The translations under genes and the position numbers were made by a program. The notes under the pieces were generated by a model, which was not told where the DNA came from, ran no database searches, and saw only the letters and a program-made list of their open reading frames with translations. Source: Cyanobium sp. FGCU52 (lineage in GTDB: Bacteria > Cyanobacteriota > Cyanobacteriia > PCC-6307 > Cyanobiaceae). Taken from it: a stretch of 64,000 bases of DNA. The stretch is taken from positions 1 through 64,000 of the forward strand of contig JANWUS010000063.1 of the NCBI GenBank assembly GCA_024958715.1. The letters are read 5' to 3'. Shown piece by piece: positions 42,439 to 51,574 of the stretch (position 1 is its first letter; every line of letters begins with the position of its first letter).

Positions 42439-43056
42439 TCAGGTCGGCGGCTCGGATCCCTCAAGCGCCCGGCGCGAGGCCCGGCCCGCCACCCACACGC
42501 TCGCCACGGTGGCCAGCACCCCCACGATCCGCAGGGCCCAGGTGCCGGCATCGGCCTCACCGGAGAGCACCTCGCCGAAGCGGGCCACGTCGCCCGCCAG
42601 GGCCCCCAGACCCACGAACAGGATCGTGCCGGGCAGGATGCCGATCAGGCCGATGGTGTAGTCGCGCAGGCTCACCTCGCTGAGGCCGTAGGCCAGGTTG
42701 AGCAGGGAGAAGGGGAAGGCGGGCGAGAGGCGGGTGAGCAGCACCAGCTTCAGGCCCTCCCGGCTCACCGCCTGCTCTACCGCCAGCAGCTTCGGCAGCG
42801 CCTGCATGCGCTGGCGGGCCCAATCGCGCAGCACGTGGCGGCCGAGCAGGAAGGCGGCCTCGGCGCCGAGGCAGGCCCCCAGGAACACCAGCACGCTGCC
42901 CGTGAGCGTGCCGTAGAGGGCGCCGGCCAGCATCGAGGCCCACACCCCCGGCAGCAGCAGGGTGACCCAGAGGGCATAGAGAGGCACGAAGGCGGCGGCC
43001 CCCAGGGGGCTGCGCAGGGCCGGCAGCCACGACGACAGCAGGTGCGAAGCGTCCAT
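42439..43056 (-). CDS. TVP38/TMEM64 (VTT) family membrane protein
   Basis: A 205-residue integral membrane protein of the SNARE-associated/VTT (DedA-related) family. Landmarks are 'LLPGVWASMLAGALYGTLTGSVLVFLGACLGAEAAFLLGRH', 'LVLLTRLSPAFPFSLLNLAYGLS' and 'YTIGLIGILPGTILFVGLGALAGD', giving about six membrane segments with the reentrant 'F/LLTRLSP.FPF' motif. Related proteins are linked to lipid scrambling or transport. It is the last gene of the minus-strand run after glnT, 32 bases away. Confidence 0.9.
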   Translation of the reverse strand: MDASHLLSSWLPALRSPLGAAAFVPLYALWVTLLLPGVWASMLAGALYGTLTGSVLVFLGACLGAEAAFLLGRHVLRDWARQRMQALPKLLAVEQAVSREGLKLVLLTRLSPAFPFSLLNLAYGLSEVSLRDYTIGLIGILPGTILFVGLGALAGDVARFGEVLSGEADAGTWALRIVGVLATVASVWVAGRASRRALEGSEPPT

Positions 43057-43088
43057 CGGCGCGGCCGTAAGGCCGCACCGTAGGCGGC

Positions 43089-44360
43089 TCAGGCGGTGGC
43101 CGGGACCGTGGGCAGGCGGTGGCGAACGGCGAGGGCCCGGTAGGCGGCGCAGAACTCCGGGCCCAGGGCTTCAGAGAGCACGGTGTCGGCCTCGAAGGCG
43201 GCCAGGGCCTCCGCCAGGCTGGTGGGCAGGCGCCGGGCCTCGGCCTCCGAGGGCGGGTGGGTGTAGGCGTTGGTGTCGAGACGAGGGCCGGGGTCGAGCT
43301 GGCGCTCGATGCCGTCGAGACCGGCCGCCAGCACGGCGGCCTGCAGCAGGTAGGGGCTGGCGGCGCCGTCGCCGAGGCGCAGCTCGATCCGGCCGGCGTC
43401 GGGAATGCGGATCATGTGGGTGCGGTTGTTGCCGCCGTAGGTGATCCAGGAGGGCGACCAGGAGGCGACGGAGGTGCTGGTGGCCCGGCCGAGCCGGCGG
43501 TAGCTGGCCTCCACCGGGTTGGTGAGGGCGCAGAGGGCCGGAGCATGGGCCAGCAGACCGGCGAGGAACTGATAGCCGAGGGTGGAGAGCCCGAGCTCGC
43601 CGGCGGGATCGGCGAACAGGTTGGTGCCCTCGCCGCTCCAGAGGGAGAGGTGCAGGTGGGCGCCGTTGCCGGTGAGCTCATCGAAGGGCTTGGGCTCGAA
43701 GCTGGCCCGCAGGCCGTGGCGCTCCGCCAGGGTGGCCACCATCACGCGGAAGAAGGCGTGGCGGTCGGCGGTGGTGAGGGCGTGATCGAAGGTCCAGTTG
43801 ATCTCGAACTGGCCGTTGGCGTCCTCGTGGTCGGCCTGATAGGGACCCCAGCCCAGGGCCTCCATGGCCTCCAGCAGCTCGGAGATCAGGGGGTAGCGGC
43901 GCATCAGCGCCAGCTGGTCGTAGCAGGGTTTCTCGCCGGTGTCGCGGGTGTCGGCGATGGCATCGGCGAGCGGATCGAGCAGGAAGAATTCGGGCTCCAC
44001 CCCCGTGCGCAGATGCAGCCCCTTGGCGGCGGCCCGCTCGAGCTGGCGCTGCAGCACCAGGCGCGGCGCCTGCTCCAGCGGCACACCGCCCACCGCCAGG
44101 TCGGTGGCCACCCAGGCCACCTCCGGCTGCCAGGGCAACTGGGTGAGGCTGGCGGGATCGGGGCGGGCCAGCACGTCGGCGTCGGCCGGGGTCATCTCCA
44201 GCCAGGCGGCGAAACCGGCGAAGCCGGCACCCTCGACCGCCAGCTCGGCCGCGGCGGAGGCCGGCACCAGCTTGGCCCGCTGCACGCCGAACAGGTCGCT
44301 GAAGGAGAAGAGGTAATGGCGCACCCCGTGATGGGCGGCGAAGGCGGCGAGGTCGGTCAT
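43089..44360 (-). CDS. glnT: Type III (GlnT-like) glutamine synthetase family protein
   Basis: A 423-residue glutamine synthetase fold protein. Active-site motifs are present: 'GVEPEFFLLDP' (metal Glu), 'DANGQFEINW', 'NGAHLHLSLW' (ATP/metal His), and 'NNRTHMIRIPDAGRIELRLGD' (glutamate and phosphate Arg). The sequence suits the short 'type III glutamate-ammonia ligase' group (GlnT), which includes gamma-glutamyl-amide ligases, rather than the long cyanobacterial GlnN. The substrate amine is therefore open. Its ATG overlaps the stop of the upstream hydrolase by four bases, implying a joint pathway. The start is 'MTDLAAFAAHHG'; the track ORF is much too long. Confidence 0.85.
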   Translation of the reverse strand: MTDLAAFAAHHGVRHYLFSFSDLFGVQRAKLVPASAAAELAVEGAGFAGFAAWLEMTPADADVLARPDPASLTQLPWQPEVAWVATDLAVGGVPLEQAPRLVLQRQLERAAAKGLHLRTGVEPEFFLLDPLADAIADTRDTGEKPCYDQLALMRRYPLISELLEAMEALGWGPYQADHEDANGQFEINWTFDHALTTADRHAFFRVMVATLAERHGLRASFEPKPFDELTGNGAHLHLSLWSGEGTNLFADPAGELGLSTLGYQFLAGLLAHAPALCALTNPVEASYRRLGRATSTSVASWSPSWITYGGNNRTHMIRIPDAGRIELRLGDGAASPYLLQAAVLAAGLDGIERQLDPGPRLDTNAYTHPPSEAEARRLPTSLAEALAAFEADTVLSEALGPEFCAAYRALAVRHRLPTVPATA

Positions 44361-45373
44361 GGCTGGGGAAGAAGGGCGTCGAGGGCGTGGCGGATGAAGG
44401 CCTGCTCGCGGGGCTGGTCGCGGGGGTTGCCGGCCCGGTGACCGAGGGGCGAGTCGAGCTCGAGGAAGCGGGCCCCGGGGATCAGGGCCGCCTCGGCGCG
44501 GCAGTCGGCGGGGGTGAAGTAGAGGTCGTGGGAGCCGGCGATCACGCAGGTGGCGGCCTGGATGCGGCCGAGGGCCGCGGCCAGGTCGTCGCCGCAGCCG
44601 GCGGCCGCCGCCACGTCGCTGGCGAGCCAGGTGTCGAGCATCGCCAGCAGGTTGTGGGGGTCGTGACGCCGGTAGGCCGGCAGCCACGCCTGCTCCACGT
44701 AGTCGTCGACCGTGGCGTAGCCGAGCCGCAGGTGCTCGCCGGCCGCGTAGAAGGGCTGGCTGGCGGCCCAGCTGGCGTAGATCAGCGCGAAGGTGCGCAG
44801 CCCCTGCTCCGGCAGGGCCGTGAAGCGCTCGCCGTTCCAGGCCGGATCGGCGGTGAGCGCCTGGCGCAGGCTGAGCAGGAACAGGCGGTTGTGGGGGGTG
44901 GTGCGGGCGGTGCCGCAGAGGCAGCAGAGGCGGCGGCTGCGCTCCGGCTCCAGCACGCCCCAGTGGTAGGCCTGCTGGGCCCCCATCGACCAGCCGTAGA
45001 TCAGGGCGGGCGCCTCGACGCCGAACACCTCCTCCAGCAGGCGGCGCTGGGCGCGCACGTTGTCGGCGTGGCGGATGAGCCAGCCCTGTTCGGCGGTGCC
45101 GATCGGGCTGTTGCTGGGGCTGCTGGAGCGGCCGTTGCCGAACTGGCTCGCCAGCACGATGCACCAGCGGGCGGGATCGAGCACCGGCCCCACCACCCAG
45201 TCGAGATCCTCCAGCCAGGCGCCGTAGGAGCTGGGATGGAGCACGAGGTTGGAGCGGTCGGGGGCGAGCTGGCCGAACACCCTGTAGCTGAGGTGGGCGT
45301 CGTCGAGCTCGCGGCCGTTGTCGAAGCGGAAGCGGCCGAGGCGAAAGATCTGCTCGCCGGGGGGGAGGGTCAT
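44357..45373 (-). CDS. MetX-like alpha/beta-fold hydrolase
   Basis: A 338-residue alpha/beta hydrolase resembling homoserine O-acetyltransferase (MetX). The nucleophile elbow is 'YGWSMGAQQAYHWG' (Ser about 129). The acid is in 'AGSHDLYFTPADC' and the base His in 'SPLGHRAGNP'. 'ASQFGNGRSSSPSNS' takes the place of the MetX substrate-loop signature, so the acyl acceptor is probably not homoserine. It is translationally coupled to glnT (four-base overlap) and lies 16 bases after the desaturase stop. Hydrolase or acyltransferase activity cannot be told apart from the sequence. Confidence 0.8.
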   Translation of the reverse strand: MTLPPGEQIFRLGRFRFDNGRELDDAHLSYRVFGQLAPDRSNLVLHPSSYGAWLEDLDWVVGPVLDPARWCIVLASQFGNGRSSSPSNSPIGTAEQGWLIRHADNVRAQRRLLEEVFGVEAPALIYGWSMGAQQAYHWGVLEPERSRRLCCLCGTARTTPHNRLFLLSLRQALTADPAWNGERFTALPEQGLRTFALIYASWAASQPFYAAGEHLRLGYATVDDYVEQAWLPAYRRHDPHNLLAMLDTWLASDVAAAAGCGDDLAAALGRIQAATCVIAGSHDLYFTPADCRAEAALIPGARFLELDSPLGHRAGNPRDQPREQAFIRHALDALLPQP

Positions 45374-45389
45374 CGGGGGGATGCTGCGC

Positions 45390-46334
45390 TCAACCGGCCT
45401 GGGGCAGGGCCAGGGCGGAGAGGTCGCGGCGGAACTCGCGGTGCACCGCCAGGTAGCCGACGCCGATGTGCTCAAGCTGGGGCGCCAGGAGCGCATGGGC
45501 CTCGGGGGCGGCGTGGAACGGCAGCGAGGGGTAGAGGTGGTGCTCGGCGTGGAACGGCATGTTCCACATCAGCCGGCGCAGGGGCGCCAGGGTGAGGGTG
45601 GTGCGGGTGTTGCGCAGGCCGTCGGGCTCGAAGGGGCAGCCGCCGTGTTCGGCCATCAGCACGAAGCGCAGCAGCGGCTGGCCGATGGCCAGGGGCAGCA
45701 GCCAGAAGCGCAGCAGGGCATCGGAGCCGGCGGCGATCGAGGCCACGGCAAGCAGGGCGTAGAGCCCGATCTGCAGCCGGATCGAGCGCACCACCTTCGG
45801 CGCCACCGCTTCAGGGATGTAGGGACAGCCCTCGAAGGCACCCACCAGGCCACGGGCGTGGCCGCGGATCTTGCCGATCCACCAGGGAAGGCCGCTCAGC
45901 TCCAGCAGGTAGCTGGCCAGGTTGTGGGGCGGCGCATCCTCCAGTTCGGGATCGAGCCCGATCTGGTGGGTGTAGCGGTGGTGCCACTGGTGGTAGCGGC
46001 GGTAGAAGTCGGCGTTGTAGAAGCTGAGCGCCCCGGCCCCCCAGGCCACGGCGTCGTTGAGCCAGCGGCTCTGAAAGGCGGTGCGGTGGCCGCACTCGTG
46101 CATGGCGCAGAAGCCGAAGGCCAGCCCGGCGCCGAGCAGCAGCAGGCCGGCGAGCCGCAGGGGCAGGGGCAACGCCGCGGAACCCCAGGCCAGCCCGCCC
46201 ACCAGCAGCACCGCCAGATGGAAGGCGAGCTGGCGAAGGCCCGGCCCATCGCGGCGCTCGTTAAGGCGCTCGAGCTCGGCCGAGGGGATCAGATCCCGGG
46301 TGACGGGAGGGGGCGGCGGCGCCGTCGACGTCAA
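45390..46334 (-). CDS. Membrane fatty acid desaturase family protein
   Basis: A 314-residue membrane di-iron enzyme of the fatty acid desaturase superfamily, distinct from the two DesC-like copies. The His boxes are 'HECGHRTAF' (HxxxH), 'HQWHHRYTH' (HxxHH) and 'HAEHHLYP' (HxxHH), with hydrophobic hairpins between them. This arrangement suits omega-type desaturases and carotenoid hydroxylase/ketolase-like enzymes; the substrate is not clear. The only start before the conserved part is a TTG at 46334. It heads the coupled desaturase-hydrolase-glnT run and lies 27 bases after the EAL-GGDEF stop. Confidence 0.85.
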   Translation of the reverse strand: MTSTAPPPPPVTRDLIPSAELERLNERRDGPGLRQLAFHLAVLLVGGLAWGSAALPLPLRLAGLLLLGAGLAFGFCAMHECGHRTAFQSRWLNDAVAWGAGALSFYNADFYRRYHQWHHRYTHQIGLDPELEDAPPHNLASYLLELSGLPWWIGKIRGHARGLVGAFEGCPYIPEAVAPKVVRSIRLQIGLYALLAVASIAAGSDALLRFWLLPLAIGQPLLRFVLMAEHGGCPFEPDGLRNTRTTLTLAPLRRLMWNMPFHAEHHLYPSLPFHAAPEAHALLAPQLEHIGVGYLAVHREFRRDLSALALPQAG

Positions 46335-46361
46335 GGCGGGAAGCAGGCGAAAGTTCGATCC

Positions 46362-48461
46362 TCAGCCAGCGCCGCGGCTCGCATGGTCCACGGCGGACGT
46401 TCCGGCGGCGCCATCGAGGGTGCGGCCGACCACCCGGTTGCGGCCGCTGCGCTTGGCCGCGTAGAGGCAGTCGTCGGCGAGCTGCAGGAGCAGATCCACC
46501 GCGCAGGCGCTGCCGCTCTCCGGCCGCAAGATGGCGATGCCGACGCTGATGGTGAGGCGATGGCCGGCCTCGGCGGACGGATGGTGGATGCCGGCGCCCT
46601 CCACCAGCTGGCGCAGCTCCTCACCGACGGCGAGGGCACGCCCGGCATCATGGTCCGGCAGGATCAGGCCGAACTCCTCCCCCCCGAGCCGGGCGACGAA
46701 GCCGGTATTGCGGGGCAGGTGGGCCGCCAGCAGGGCCGCAACCTGGCTCAGGCACGCATCGCCGTGGGCGTGGCCGAGGGTGTCGTTGATCTGCTTGAAG
46801 CGATCAAGATCGATCAGGGCCAGGGCCAGGGGCTTGCCGGCGGTGACCACGGCGACGACTTCGGCACGGATGCGTGAATCGAAACTCCGCCGATTCGGCA
46901 GTTCCGTGAGTGAATCGAGCAACGCCAGTCGGCTGGCCCGCTCGCATTCGAAGGCATGAAACAGCAGACTCAGCAGATTGCTGAGCATTTCGATCCGCTC
47001 CACCTGGGCCTCGCTGAATCGTTGCGTACCGCGCAGACAGATGGAGACCACCGGGGTCGAGACCCCTCGTGATGAGAGGCGAAGCCCGAGATAGTCGGTG
47101 CCGCCCTGCTGGCGCAAATCCTCCAGATAGGCGAAACCCGCCGTCTCCCCATCACCGAGCGGCAGACGCACGATCGGCGCGCGGGTGGCGATGTGGTGCA
47201 GCACGCTGCTGAGATGCTGTGCCGTCTGCAGAAAATCGCGCTGCATGCGAATGCTCTGCACCTCCCCTGGTCTGGTGACATGCCAGATGAACTGGTGGCA
47301 ATCCACCTCCTCCTGATCCGGCAGGAAGGCGAATGACAGGCGCAGCACATCCAGATTCAGGCTCTGCAGTTCGCGGAGGCAACAAAGCATCACCTCCTCG
47401 AAATCGCGCATGCTCGCCCAGTGATTCAGCACATAGCGCTCCAGTGGCATCGGCGCCAGCGCTGCCGTTGGGATGGGCTTGGCCAGCAAGGGCGCCTGGA
47501 CCCGGGCATCGGCCTGCTGGATACGGCTGCTCATTGCGCTCAGGCAGTCCGGCTTCAGCCAGGGGCTGTCGCGCAGGAACGGGGCGAGCTCCGGCCAGGG
47601 CAGCGGCTTGGCGATCAGGTAGCCCTGCAAGGCATCCACCCCCAGACGCAGCAGCAGCTCCAGGTCGCGCTGCTGTTCAACGCCCTCGGCCACGACGGTC
47701 TTGCCGAAACCGTGCACCGCCTCGATCAGGGAACCCACGAAGGTCTGCATCCGGAAGGAGGCGGCGATCCCTCGCACCAGCTGCAGATCGAGCTTGATGG
47801 CGTCGTACCAGGCCTCGCAGAGGCGCCGGTAGTTGGACAGACCCGAGCCGAAGTCATCCACCAGCAGACGGACGTTCAGCTCCTCCATCAGTCGCTGCGA
47901 GACCGAGCGCATGTCGTCGACGCCCGGCAGCTGCTCCATGGCGGCCGTCTCAGACAGCTCGAAGCGGAACAGGTCACGGTCCACCCGCTGGTCGCGCACC
48001 TGGCGGATGAGGGCGTCCTGACGCTCGATCGTCTCGACAGAGCCTGCGCTGATGTTGACCGTGATGTAACGGATGCGCTGACGCAGAGGACCCAGGGCAT
48101 GCCAGGCCTGCTGCACGTCTCCCAGGCGCTGCAAAACCAGCTCATCGAGCCGATGGACCAGCCCCAGCTCCTGGGCGCACTGCACCACCGCTCCGGTGCC
48201 GAGGGCCGCCAGTGCGGGCGAGCGAAAGCGCACCAACAGTTCCATCGCGCATTGGCCGGGGTCGCGCACCAGCAGGATGGGCTGGAAGCGCAATTCGAAA
48301 TCTTCTGCCTGCAGGGCCCCCAGCTGCGCGGCGATGATCGGATCGTTGGCTTTGCGCGTTGGAGCGCCGCCGCTGTGCGGGCCTCGACCTGCTCCTCCTC
48401 TGAGTCGCAGACGGCCGCGACGACCGGAGGGCCGGCGACTGGAAGAGGAAGGAGCTGGCAA
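46362..48461 (-). CDS. EAL-GGDEF protein with reversed domain order
   Basis: About 699 residues. The EAL phosphodiesterase domain comes first (about 45-300): 'FQPILLV', 'MELLVRF' (ELL form of EAL), 'VNISAG', 'FELSETA', 'LLVDDFGSGLSNYRRL', 'IKLDLQLV' and 'VVAEGVEQ', so the catalytic residues look intact. A GAF-like middle follows. A GGDEF diguanylate cyclase domain is last (about 525-690) with the active 'RLGGEEFGLIL'. Most dual proteins have GGDEF before EAL. The start is weak: the only in-frame codon is a TTG at 48461, and a stop lies seven codons upstream, so the true N terminus may be missing or frameshifted. No membrane segment is seen. Confidence 0.85.
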   Translation of the reverse strand: MPAPSSSSRRPSGRRGRLRLRGGAGRGPHSGGAPTRKANDPIIAAQLGALQAEDFELRFQPILLVRDPGQCAMELLVRFRSPALAALGTGAVVQCAQELGLVHRLDELVLQRLGDVQQAWHALGPLRQRIRYITVNISAGSVETIERQDALIRQVRDQRVDRDLFRFELSETAAMEQLPGVDDMRSVSQRLMEELNVRLLVDDFGSGLSNYRRLCEAWYDAIKLDLQLVRGIAASFRMQTFVGSLIEAVHGFGKTVVAEGVEQQRDLELLLRLGVDALQGYLIAKPLPWPELAPFLRDSPWLKPDCLSAMSSRIQQADARVQAPLLAKPIPTAALAPMPLERYVLNHWASMRDFEEVMLCCLRELQSLNLDVLRLSFAFLPDQEEVDCHQFIWHVTRPGEVQSIRMQRDFLQTAQHLSSVLHHIATRAPIVRLPLGDGETAGFAYLEDLRQQGGTDYLGLRLSSRGVSTPVVSICLRGTQRFSEAQVERIEMLSNLLSLLFHAFECERASRLALLDSLTELPNRRSFDSRIRAEVVAVVTAGKPLALALIDLDRFKQINDTLGHAHGDACLSQVAALLAAHLPRNTGFVARLGGEEFGLILPDHDAGRALAVGEELRQLVEGAGIHHPSAEAGHRLTISVGIAILRPESGSACAVDLLLQLADDCLYAAKRSGRNRVVGRTLDGAAGTSAVDHASRGAG

Positions 48462-48601
48462 TGACGGGCGCGAAGGTGTTCAGGGCCTGCACCATGGTGG
48501 CGGATCCTTTGCCTTCTGGCCCCTCAGCCCCATCCACCGGTGGGCTTGGTTGACAGCGAAGCCGCTGACCACATCTCGACGCACACGGCTCTTTCGTCCC
48601 G

Positions 48602-49765
48602 ATGGTTAAAACTGCGTGGCGTGATGTCCTGCCGGCGCACAACTCAGTGGAATCGACAGCCCTGATCGTCGGTGGTGGCATCGCCGGACTGGCCAGTGCC
48701 ATTGCCCTTGGCCGGCAGGGCTGGCGTTGCACGATCCTCGAGCACGATGTCGCCCGTAGCCGCCCTGGCCAGGGGCTGTTGGCACCCCCCAGCGGCCGCA
48801 AGGCTCTGGAGCAGCTCGGGGTGGGCGGCGTCGACAGCTGCAGCGCTCCCATCGACGTCTTCGAGCTCTGTCAGCGCGATGGCAGCACCCTCCGGCGTTT
48901 CCCGATCCCTGGCTCGATGGCTGTGCTGCATCGGGATCTGCTGGAGCTGCTCCTGCGTTCTCTGCCCGCCAGCACCCAGCTGATGCCCAGCCGCTGCGTC
49001 GGCCTGGACACCCGCACCGATGGCTTCCTGGACCCGATCGATACGGAGGGGCGCCGCTGGCGCAGCGATCTCGTCGTGGCTGCCGATGGCGTGGGATCGC
49101 TGTGTCGCCGGCTGCTGTTCCCCCAGGCCCGGCTGACCCCGGAACGCACCACCGAGACCGTGTCGGTGCTCCAGAGGCCGGACCTGGCGCGATCCCTGGG
49201 GATCAGTTGCCGCAAGTTCCATGATGCTGAGGCGGGTCTGGCGCTGGGGTTGTTGCCTTGTCGCGATGGGCAGGGGGTCGTCTTCTGCCAGTTCGCCACG
49301 GCGCTGCATTCCCCGGGCGACGCCGCGGATTTGGCGATGCTGCTGCGGCGCTCTTTCGGTGGCTGGAATGCCTGTGTCGACAGCCTGCTGAGCGACCGTG
49401 ACATCGACCAAGGACGCCTCTGGCACACCACCGATCTCGACCCGCTGCCGCGATTGTTCGCGGGCAATCTGGTGTTGGTGGGCGACAGCGCCCATCCCCT
49501 GCTCACCGTTACCAGTCAGGGCGCATCATCGGCCTTGGAAGATGCGCTGGTGCTGGCCAATGCCCTGGCGGGGGTCAGCGGCAACGAGCCCGAGACCCTG
49601 ACCACGGCCCTGGATCGTTACAGCCGTGCCCGGCTGCCGGTGGTCGCCAAGTTGGTGTGTGAAGGACGCCAGAAGCAGCAGCAGTTCCTGGATCCCCACC
49701 ACGGCGCCAAGGCTGCCAGCGCTCCACTGGTGGGCTTCGGTCTGGAGCCGATCCTTGCCGGATGA
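48602..49765 (+). CDS. FAD-dependent monooxygenase
   Basis: A 387-residue flavoprotein of the aromatic hydroxylase/UbiH type. The N-terminal Rossmann motif is 'ALIVGGGIAGLASAIALGRQG', the middle 'DLVVAADGVGSLCRRLL' is the DG motif, and 'NLVLVGDSAHPLLTVTSQGASSALEDA' is the GD motif that contacts the FAD ribityl chain. The substrate is unknown. An alternative start is a GTG near 48647. Its last codons overlap the aminotransferase-like gene (ATGA), so the two are coupled. A TTGACA lies at 48550-48555 upstream without a good -10. Confidence 0.87.
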   Translation: MVKTAWRDVLPAHNSVESTALIVGGGIAGLASAIALGRQGWRCTILEHDVARSRPGQGLLAPPSGRKALEQLGVGGVDSCSAPIDVFELCQRDGSTLRRFPIPGSMAVLHRDLLELLLRSLPASTQLMPSRCVGLDTRTDGFLDPIDTEGRRWRSDLVVAADGVGSLCRRLLFPQARLTPERTTETVSVLQRPDLARSLGISCRKFHDAEAGLALGLLPCRDGQGVVFCQFATALHSPGDAADLAMLLRRSFGGWNACVDSLLSDRDIDQGRLWHTTDLDPLPRLFAGNLVLVGDSAHPLLTVTSQGASSALEDALVLANALAGVSGNEPETLTTALDRYSRARLPVVAKLVCEGRQKQQQFLDPHHGAKAASAPLVGFGLEPILAG

Positions 49766-50973
49766 CGCCCCCCGATCCCTTCGGCGAGCTGTTCGGAGAT
49801 GCATCCGTTCCGCACGAGGCCCTGCGTCGCCAGGCCTTCAACCTGCGCTGGGCCACCCAGCCAGCGGATGTGATTCCGCTCACGGCTGCCGATCCGGATT
49901 TTCCCGTGGCGCCCGCGGTGCGCGAGGCGATCGCCCGCCAGGCGCGGCAAGGGCTGTTCTGCTACGGGCCGGCCGAGGGCCTGCCGGCGTTTCGCGACGC
50001 CTGTTCCCGCTTCAGCGAGGAGCGGCGCCACTGCCCTGCCAGGCCGGAGCAGGTGCTGGCCGTCGACAGTGCCGCCGCCGGCATGCGGCAGGTGTGCGCC
50101 CACCTGCTGCGGCCGGGCGATGAGGCGATCATCTTCGACCCGGTCGACTTCCTGTTTCAGGCGGCGGTGGAGGCCGCGGGCGGCCGGGTGCGACGATTGC
50201 CCGTGGATGCGCTGAGCGGTGAGCTCGCCCTGGACCAGCTGGAGTCTCTGGTCACACCCCGCACACGCCTGCTGGGGATCTGCAATCCGCTCAATCCGGT
50301 GGGCCGGGTGCTGCGCCAGGAGGAGCTGGAGCGGCTGGCCAGCTTGGCGCTGCGCCATCACCTGGTGATCCTCAATGACGAGGTCTGGGCCGACATCGTC
50401 TACCCACCGCACCGGTTCCAGAGCGTGGCGGCCCTGGGGCCGGAGCTGGCGGCCCGCTGCTGGACGGTGCACGGCTTCTCCAAGAACTATGGCCTGGCGG
50501 GGCTGCGGGTGGGCTGCGTGGTGACGCCCGATGCCGCCGCCTGCGCGGCACTGGCGCACTCCAGCCTGGCCAGCACCACGATGAGCGGGGTTTCCACCCT
50601 GTCGCAGATCGCGGCCGTCGCCGCCCTGCAGGAGGCCGACGACTGGCTGGCGGCCTGGCTGCAGCACCTGCGGCGGCAGCGGGATCTGGCGGTGGCGGAG
50701 CTGGGCACGATGCCGGGCACGCGGGTGAGGGCTCCGGAAGGCACCTACGTGCTGTTCCCCCAGGTGGACCACCGCGGCCTGGAGCCTGAAGCCCTGACGG
50801 CGCGACTGCTGGAGCGCCAGCGCCTGGCGGTGGTGCCGGGCTCGCCGCGGTGGTTCGGCCCCGGGGCGCAGGGCCATCTGCGGCTGGTGTTCTCCACCTC
50901 CGAGGCGATCCTGCGCGAAGGCCTCAGCCGGTTGCAGCGCGGCCTGGAGGAGCTGGCGGAGGACAGCGGATGA
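49762..50973 (+). CDS. MalY/PatB-like PLP C-S lyase or aminotransferase
   Basis: A 403-residue fold-type I PLP enzyme of the class I/II aminotransferase group nearest to MalY/PatB cystathionine beta-lyases. Landmarks are 'IPLTAADPDFPVAPAVREA', 'GICNPLNPVGRVLRQEELERL', 'ILNDEVWADIVY' and the PLP Lys in 'VHGFSKNYGLAGLRVG' (about 239). The conserved Arg that binds the carboxylate is in 'GHLRLVFST'. Whether it cleaves C-S bonds or transaminates cannot be settled here. It overlaps both neighbours by four bases (ATGA), so three genes are coupled. Confidence 0.85.
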   Translation: MTPPDPFGELFGDASVPHEALRRQAFNLRWATQPADVIPLTAADPDFPVAPAVREAIARQARQGLFCYGPAEGLPAFRDACSRFSEERRHCPARPEQVLAVDSAAAGMRQVCAHLLRPGDEAIIFDPVDFLFQAAVEAAGGRVRRLPVDALSGELALDQLESLVTPRTRLLGICNPLNPVGRVLRQEELERLASLALRHHLVILNDEVWADIVYPPHRFQSVAALGPELAARCWTVHGFSKNYGLAGLRVGCVVTPDAAACAALAHSSLASTTMSGVSTLSQIAAVAALQEADDWLAAWLQHLRRQRDLAVAELGTMPGTRVRAPEGTYVLFPQVDHRGLEPEALTARLLERQRLAVVPGSPRWFGPGAQGHLRLVFSTSEAILREGLSRLQRGLEELAEDSG

Positions 50974-51506
50974 GCCCAGGATCACGGCCGGGACGCTCGG
51001 CAAAGGACAGGCCCCGCGGCATGGGAGGCGGCATGGCGGAGGGCCCCGAAGCCCAGCTGGTGGAGAAGCTGCGCCGCATCGAGACCCTGTTCGCCCGGGC
51101 AGGGAGCGAGGGGGAGCGAGTGGCGGCGGAGCGGGCCCGCGAGCGGATCCGGGCGCGGCTGGAGGAGCTGGCCGGCGAAGAGCCGCCGATCGAGTTCCGC
51201 TTCTCCCTGTCGGATCAGTGGTCACGCCATCTGTTCGTGGCGCTGATGCGACGCTACGGCATCCAGCCCTACCGCTACCGCGGCCAACGGCGCACCACGG
51301 TGATGGCCCGCCTCAGCCGCAGCTTCGTGAACGAGACCCTCTGGCCGGAATTCCTGGAACTGCAGAGCACGCTCTCGGCTTACTTCGACGCCCTCACCGA
51401 CAGGGTGATCGAGCAGGCGCTTGAGGTGAAGGCAGGCGAGGCGGAGGAGCAGGCCCAACCGGCACCGCAGCTGCCGCCGCAGGATCACCAGGCGTCGTTG
51501 CTGTAG
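50970..51506 (+). CDS. DUF2786-like hypothetical protein
   Basis: A 178-residue protein. 'QLVEKLRRIETLFARAGSEGERVAAERARERI' (about 29-60) has the look of the DUF2786 helical repeat. It is followed by 'IEFRFSLSDQWSRHLFVALMRRYGIQPYRYRGQRRTTVMARLSRSF', a conserved-looking globular part. The C terminus is Gln/Pro/Glu-rich. It starts at the ATG overlapping the C-S lyase stop. Function unknown. A likely terminator follows 70 bases on. Confidence 0.65.
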   Translation: MSPGSRPGRSAKDRPRGMGGGMAEGPEAQLVEKLRRIETLFARAGSEGERVAAERARERIRARLEELAGEEPPIEFRFSLSDQWSRHLFVALMRRYGIQPYRYRGQRRTTVMARLSRSFVNETLWPEFLELQSTLSAYFDALTDRVIEQALEVKAGEAEEQAQPAPQLPPQDHQASLL

Positions 51507-51574
51507 ATGGCCAGCAGGCTCCTGCTCCACCCACCGGGGAGTTCGTCGTGAGCCGTCCTGACCCCTGAACGGAT

